A stretch of 25,000 bases of DNA from Holophagales bacterium UBA5066 (GTDB lineage: Bacteria; Acidobacteriota; Thermoanaerobaculia; UBA5066): NCBI GenBank assembly GCA_002414905.1, contig DIAY01000159.1, forward strand, positions 4,397 through 29,396. The letters are read 5' to 3'. The notes below the pieces were generated by a model. It made no database searches, was not told the origin of the DNA, and was given only the letters and a program-made list of their open reading frames with translations. The translations under genes were made by a program, and so were the position numbers. This document shows positions 21,570 to 25,000 of this stretch, piece after piece. Position 1 is the first letter of the stretch, and every line of letters begins with the position of its first letter.

Positions 21570-22475
21570 ATGTTTCGACCACGCACCTCCCGGCCGCTCA
21601 TCCTCCTCGTCGACGACGATCCGTTCCAGGCCGAGGTCGCGTCGTACATCGCCGAAGAGCTCGACTGCGACTTCGAGAGCGCCCTTTCGGGCACCGAGGC
21701 CCTCGAGAAAGTAGCTCAGCGTTCGCCGGACGTCGTCCTGCTGGACGTCCGGATGGACGACCTCTCGGGGTATGAAGTCTGCCGCCGGATCAAGACGCTC
21801 CCGGAAACGGCCGACACGCAGGTCCTGTTCGTGACGGCGCGGACCGAGGAAGAAGACCTGCTGAAGGGCTTCGAGGCCCTCGCGAACGACTACCTGACGA
21901 AACCGTTCTCCGCGCGCGAGCTCAAGGCCCGGACGAAGAACGCCCTGCGAACGAAGAGCCTCCTCGACACGCTCGGCGCGAGGACCCGATTCCTCGAGCT
22001 GCAGCACGAGATCACCGACAAGCTCGAGGCGGAAGAAGCCGATACCGAAGAGAAGCGCGTGGCGGCCCTGGGACCGATCCTCGACCGGGTCGCCCAGCTC
22101 TTCGGCGCCGACGGCGTCACGCTGCATTTCCGCCGGCCCGGCCGGCCGGAGACCCGCACGACGCTTTCACCGACGTGGCCCGGCGGGACGCCGCCGTCCT
22201 ACCTCGCCGCCCTCGCACTCTCCGAGGATCCCCGCGTCGAGAAGGCTCCCCGCCTTCCGGGCGAGGGGCGCGATCCCGCCGGAGACTGGATCGTCGTGGC
22301 GGCTCCGCTCTGGGTCGGGCCGGAGCTCCTCGGAACCCTTCGCATCCACCGCCACAGCGGGCTTCCGGCGACCGGCGACTCGACGGAGCTCGAGCACCTC
22401 GTCGCCCTCGCAGGTCACCTCGCACGGACCCTCCACAGGGCGGATCTCATCCAGACGCTTCGCGGCGAGCGCTGA
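21570..22475 (+). CDS. Response regulator with C-terminal GAF-like domain
   Basis: A 301-residue signalling protein. Residues about 9-125 form a CheY-like receiver: acidic pair Asp15/Asp16, phosphoacceptor Asp59 in VVLLDVRM, Thr89 in LFVTAR and Lys111 in YLTKPF. A helical linker (about 125-160) with coiled-coil character (LELQHEITDKLEAEEADTEE) follows. Residues about 165-295 look like a GAF domain (DRVAQLFGADGVTLHFRRPG, VAAPLWVGPELLGTLRIHRH). There is no DNA-binding, GGDEF, HisKA or AAA+ output, so it probably acts by protein contact. The frame is open from 21435, inside cysS on the other strand; ATG 21570 is chosen since it gives a clean receiver N-terminus and follows a good promoter. No partner kinase is in the window. 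Confidence 0.88.
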   Translation: MFRPRTSRPLILLVDDDPFQAEVASYIAEELDCDFESALSGTEALEKVAQRSPDVVLLDVRMDDLSGYEVCRRIKTLPETADTQVLFVTARTEEEDLLKGFEALANDYLTKPFSARELKARTKNALRTKSLLDTLGARTRFLELQHEITDKLEAEEADTEEKRVAALGPILDRVAQLFGADGVTLHFRRPGRPETRTTLSPTWPGGTPPSYLAALALSEDPRVEKAPRLPGEGRDPAGDWIVVAAPLWVGPELLGTLRIHRHSGLPATGDSTELEHLVALAGHLARTLHRADLIQTLRGER

Positions 22476-22482
22476 ACATCAC

Positions 22483-22522
22483 GGCCGCACGGACGACCGG
22501 TTCAGGACCGGGCCGTGCCGCC
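22483..22522. terminator. Nested hairpin between convergent genes, possible bidirectional terminator
   Basis: GCACGG (22487-22492) pairs with CCGTGC (22513-22518); inside, CCGGT (22497-22501) pairs with ACCGG (22507-22511); outside, GGC pairs with GCC. It fills the 67-nt gap between the response regulator and def, which converge. No U-tract on either side, so it may act with Rho or merely as a barrier. Confidence 0.5.
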
Positions 22523-22542
22523 GGACTTCGCAGCTCCCCGGC

Positions 22543-23058
22543 CTACCACTCCCCGCGCTTCTGGCGCTTGACGACCTTGCGCAGCACGAGCCCCCGCTTG
22601 AGGCTCGACATCCGCTCGGTGAAGAGCCGCGAGTCGAGATGGTCGATCTCGTGGCAGTACGCGCGGGCGAGCAGGTCGTTCGCTTCGAGGACCCTCTTCA
22701 CGCCCTTTTCGTCGTAAGCCTCGACGGCGACGGCCTCGGGCCGCTCGATGATCTCCACGATGTCCGGGAAGGAAAGGCACCCCTCTTCGTCGCGCACGAA
22801 ACCCTCCGCGTCGACGACCCGCGGGTTGACGAGGACGAGAATCCGGGAGGGGTCCTTGCCGACCGAGAGATCGACGACGCAGACGCGCTTGTTGACTCCG
22901 ATCTGGGGCGCCGCGATCCCGAGGCCCGGGGCAGCCCAACCGGTGTCGAGCAGATCCCGGATCAGGGTCGGGAGCGCGGGATCCCCGAAATCCGTGATGT
23001 CCTCGTTCCTGGCGACGAGCCGGGGGTCGCCGTACTTCACGATGTCCCGAATGGCCAT
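22543..23058 (-). CDS. def: Peptide deformylase
   Basis: A 171-residue metalloenzyme that removes the N-formyl group from new proteins. All three motifs are present: GLGIAAPQ (45-52, Gln52), EEGCLSFP (metal ligand Cys94) and HEIDH (His136, catalytic Glu137, His140). The basic C-terminal helix (LRKVVKRQKRGEW) is common in the family. ATG 23058 directly follows the TGA of the upstream gene with no gap. GAGG lies 5 nt before the ATG, inside the end of that gene, so translation is coupled. The usual partner fmt is not next to it. Confidence 0.96.
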   Translation of the reverse strand: MAIRDIVKYGDPRLVARNEDITDFGDPALPTLIRDLLDTGWAAPGLGIAAPQIGVNKRVCVVDLSVGKDPSRILVLVNPRVVDAEGFVRDEEGCLSFPDIVEIIERPEAVAVEAYDEKGVKRVLEANDLLARAYCHEIDHLDSRLFTERMSSLKRGLVLRKVVKRQKRGEW

Positions 23059-23874
23059 TCAGACCTCTTTGTCCTCTCTTCGCCGGCGCAGGTCTTCCAG
23101 AATGGCGTCGGCCGCAAACCGCGCCCGCTCGCGATGGACCTCCTCGAGAACCTTCTGAACGCGAGGGTACTGCCCCAGAATTCCCGTCCAGGCTTCGGCC
23201 CCGATCTCGAGACACTCGGCCCCGGTCTCGGCGATGACGGTCGCGGTGCGGGGGCGTCCCGTGAGAAAAGCGACCTCTCCGAAGACATCCCCCATCGTCA
23301 GGACGCCCATCCGCAGCCGGCCTCCCGCGGCCCCGGTCGTTTCGACTCTCAGAACGCCCCGGGTCACGATGAAGAGGCTGCGTCCTTCCTCACCCTGCTC
23401 GAGGACGACCTCCCCCTCCCGAAACGTCCGGCGCCCCGTCGAGGAGATGAACCCGGCGATCTCCTCGCTCGTCATATCGGCAAAGAACCGTGAGGTACGG
23501 AGTCCCTCGGGGACGTGCGGGCCAGAGGAAACCCGTTTCGGCAGCACCTTGAGGCTACCGCTCGCCTCGCGCTGGCGAGCCATCGTCTCGGCGTCCTCGG
23601 CCGCGGTCTGGGCCGGAGAAGGGCCCGCCGTCCAGGAGCTGACCTGATGCCGGATCGCCACGGCGAGCGGGAAGCTTCCGTCCCCCGCGAGGTCCGCCGC
23701 CAGCCCTTCGAGGAGCTCGACCGCCCTCGCCGTCTCCCCCTTCTCGTGGAGCGCCTCGGCTTCCGCGCGCCGCTCCTCATAGCTCAAAACCGTCCCCGGA
23801 GTCTCACCGGCGTCCGAGGGAACGGCGGTCGTCGTCAAGTCATGAAATTTCTTCTTGAGGAATTCGAAGACCAC
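23059..23874 (-). CDS. Cyclic-nucleotide-binding-domain protein (271 aa)
   Basis: Residues about 129-250 form a cNMP-binding beta-barrel: FFADMTSEEIAGFI, GEVVLEQGEEGRSLFIVTRG and the phosphate-binding cassette GDVFGEVAFLTGRPRTATV, which keeps the Gly-Glu and Arg positions that bind cyclic nucleotide in CRP-type proteins. The N-terminal half (about 30-80) is helical and TPR-like (LHEKGETARAVELLEGLAAD). There is no HTH, kinase, channel or membrane segment, so it is not a CRP transcription factor; it may be a regulatory adaptor. The GTG start at 23874 is the first start of the frame and lacks a clear Shine-Dalgarno. TTGACC lies 35 nt upstream. The next gene, def, begins directly after its stop. 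Confidence 0.85.
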   Translation of the reverse strand: MVFEFLKKKFHDLTTTAVPSDAGETPGTVLSYEERRAEAEALHEKGETARAVELLEGLAADLAGDGSFPLAVAIRHQVSSWTAGPSPAQTAAEDAETMARQREASGSLKVLPKRVSSGPHVPEGLRTSRFFADMTSEEIAGFISSTGRRTFREGEVVLEQGEEGRSLFIVTRGVLRVETTGAAGGRLRMGVLTMGDVFGEVAFLTGRPRTATVIAETGAECLEIGAEAWTGILGQYPRVQKVLEEVHRERARFAADAILEDLRRRREDKEV

Positions 23875-23880
23875 GTCTCA

Positions 23881-23909
23881 AGGGTGACCCGCCGGAGCGC
23901 GCGGGTCAA
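23881..23909 (-). promoter_or_regulatory. Weak promoter candidate for the cNMP-domain gene
   Basis: TTGACC (23909-23904), a 17-nt spacer, then CACCCT (23886-23881), a poor -10. Start would fall at about the GTG (23874). It overlaps the inverted repeat at 23885-23908, which could be an operator. Confidence 0.25.
23885..23908. promoter_or_regulatory. Inverted repeat between divergent genes
   Basis: TGACCCGC (23885-23892) and GCGGGTCA (23901-23908), 8 bp perfect with an 8-nt centre. It lies between the cNMP-domain gene and the FecR-like gene, on top of the -35 candidate of the former and about 60 bp upstream of the sigma-54-like element of the latter. A regulator-binding site is possible. Confidence 0.4.
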
Positions 23910-23939
23910 GTATCCTCTTCGCCCGACAACGGTCCAGGC

Positions 23940-23955
23940 GTCCCCCCTGGGGGAC
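23940..23955. other. Short GC hairpin upstream of the FecR-like gene
   Basis: GTCCCC (23940-23945) and GGGGAC (23950-23955) with a 4-nt loop. It lies just upstream of the sigma-54-like element. No U-tract follows. Function unclear. Confidence 0.3.
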
Positions 23956-23963
23956 TTCAACCG

Positions 23964-23979
23964 TGGCACGGGGGTCGCA
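23964..23979 (+). promoter_or_regulatory. Sigma-54-like promoter element for the FecR-like gene
   Basis: TGGCACG, four bases, TCGCA: this differs from the -24/-12 consensus (TGGCACG-N4-TTGCA) at one base, and the GG-to-GC spacing is exact. The predicted start near 23990 leaves about 16 nt before ATG 24006, with GGGAGG at 23991-23996 as ribosome-binding site. Confidence 0.45.
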
Positions 23980-24005
23980 TCGAACCGGGAGGGAGGACGA
24001 CTCCG

Positions 24006-25000
24006 ATGACCACCCGCGCTCCCTGGCTCGCCCTCGCAATCGCCATCCTCCTGCCGTCCACCTCGGCGATCGCCTCGACGACCGCCCAGCGCGAAGGGTA
24101 TTCGTACCTCTCGTACGTCGGTCCCGAGGTCTCGCTCATATCAGCCGCTGAGGACGACTCCTCCGCCCGTCCGAACACGCCGATCCTCGTCGGGGACAGG
24201 ATCTCCACCGGTTCGGCCTCGCGCGCCGAAGCGATTCTCGCCGACGGGAACGTCCTGCGTATCGATGTCCAGACGGCCCTGCGTTTCGACCGCCTCGCCA
24301 GGACATACGAAGCCGAGGACGACCGCAACGCCTTCTTCGTCGAGAGGGGCGCCGTCTCCCTCGAGCATCGCTGGTCGACATCCCGCGAACAGTCCCCGCG
24401 TATCGACACCGCCGACGTCACCGTCCTCTTTCCCGCAAAAGGCCTCCTGCGGGTCGAGACCGGGCGCCGTGGCACGGAAATCTACGTCGTCTCGGGGCAG
24501 GCCGAGGTCTATGCGCGCTCCGGCCGGACGACGCTTCGCTCCGGCCAGTACGCCTTCGCCAGCGGCGATGCCGGGCTCGACGTCGACTCGCTGGACGAGC
24601 CACGCGACGGGTTCACTCGCTTCGTCACGGAACGGCGAAACCTGACCGGGATCGACTCCGGCACCCGGTACGTCTCGACGGACTACGACTACGACTACGC
24701 CGTCGCCGGCTTCGAACAGCATGGCTCATGGCTCCTCGTGAACGGCTCCTACGCCTGGAGGCCGACCGTCGCGGTCGGCTGGCGGCCCTACGTGGATGGC
24801 TACTGGCGCTGGTCGCCCGCCGGCCTGACGTGGGTGTCGTACGAATCCTGGGGCTGGCTCCCCTACCACTACGGAGCCTGGAACTGGGATGCCGGCTTCG
24901 GCTGGTGCTGGAGCCCGGGCGCCTACTACTCGCCCGCGTGGGTCTACTGGAGCTACACCCCTTCGTGGGTCGGCTGGTGCCCGATCGGGTACTACGGCGG
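24006..25000 (+). CDS. Secreted FecR-domain / DUF6600-type protein, C-terminus cut by window edge
   Basis: 331 residues are visible. A signal peptide spans about 1-24 (hydrophobic WLALAIAILLPSTSAIAS), so the protein leaves the cytoplasm. Residues about 60-190 match the FecR-type beta domain: ILVGDRISTGSASRAEAIL, DGNVLRIDVQTALRF, FFVERGAVSL, GLLRVETG and EIYVVSGQAEVY. From about 235 the sequence becomes very rich in Trp, Tyr, Gly and Pro (GSWLLVNGSYAWRP, VAVGWRPYVDGYWRWSPAGL, WGWLPYHYGAWNWDAGFGWC), as in DUF6600-type proteins. FecR domains occur in iron-siderophore anti-sigma sensors, but here there is no N-terminal inhibitory part or sigma factor nearby, so an envelope structural role is as likely. 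Start ATG 24006, with GGGAGG 9 nt upstream. Confidence 0.85.
   Translation, partial: MTTRAPWLALAIAILLPSTSAIASTTAQREGYSYLSYVGPEVSLISAAEDDSSARPNTPILVGDRISTGSASRAEAILADGNVLRIDVQTALRFDRLARTYEAEDDRNAFFVERGAVSLEHRWSTSREQSPRIDTADVTVLFPAKGLLRVETGRRGTEIYVVSGQAEVYARSGRTTLRSGQYAFASGDAGLDVDSLDEPRDGFTRFVTERRNLTGIDSGTRYVSTDYDYDYAVAGFEQHGSWLLVNGSYAWRPTVAVGWRPYVDGYWRWSPAGLTWVSYESWGWLPYHYGAWNWDAGFGWCWSPGAYYSPAWVYWSYTPSWVGWCPIGYYG

Noticed and set aside
23059..23874. CRP/FNR-type transcription factor
   Set aside because: The cNMP-binding domain is C-terminal and no helix-turn-helix follows it.

Overview
The window is a high-GC (about 70 %, judged by eye) bacterial chromosome segment with 24 protein genes and one 13-codon leader ORF. 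There are no tRNA or rRNA genes, insertion sequences or CRISPR arrays. GTG starts predominate. The mix of an AroD-AroE fusion, FecR/DUF6600-type and PP2C signalling proteins and unnamed helical-repeat proteins would suit Acidobacteriota or a similar deep-branching Gram-negative phylum; this placement is an inference, not shown by a marker gene. No gene-free stretch exceeds 300 bases; the longest (19889-20076) holds the most interesting element.

Left part (1-4547, minus strand): a PP2C phosphatase that runs off the edge, a DnaJ/TPR protein, an unrecognised helical protein, a RodZ-like membrane HTH protein with a strong promoter, and a second unrecognised helical-repeat protein that follows trpA by 7 nt.

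Central part (4555-20080, minus strand): one block of 14 genes, aroDE-hisZG-hisD-hisC-hisB-hisH-hisA-hisFIE-trpE-trpG-trpD-trpCF-trpB-trpA. All 13 junctions overlap by 1-8 nt. It encodes histidine biosynthesis (except a histidinol-phosphate phosphatase), the whole chorismate-to-tryptophan branch, and two shikimate-pathway steps. Four proteins are fusions: AroD-AroE, HisZ-HisG, HisF-HisI-HisE and TrpC-TrpF.

In front of this block, after cysS, lies a candidate attenuator that no gene call would show. A 13-residue leader peptide, MTFVLVLWHWHNE, carries alternating Trp-His-Trp-His codons. It is followed by mutually exclusive hairpins: an anti-antiterminator, a 12-bp antiterminator, and a 13-bp terminator placed just before aroDE. 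The likely meaning is that one leader senses both end products and controls the joint aro-his-trp operon. aroDE itself has no ATG, GTG or TTG start in the frame its homology requires.

Right part (20077-25000): cysS (minus) diverges from a response-regulator/GAF gene (plus). Then come peptide deformylase and a cyclic-nucleotide-binding-domain protein (minus, stop and start codons abutting), and a secreted FecR/DUF6600-type protein (plus, cut by the edge) with a sigma-54-like promoter sequence. Several start codons lie only about 35-39 nt downstream of a TTG-type -35 box, which suggests leaderless transcripts.
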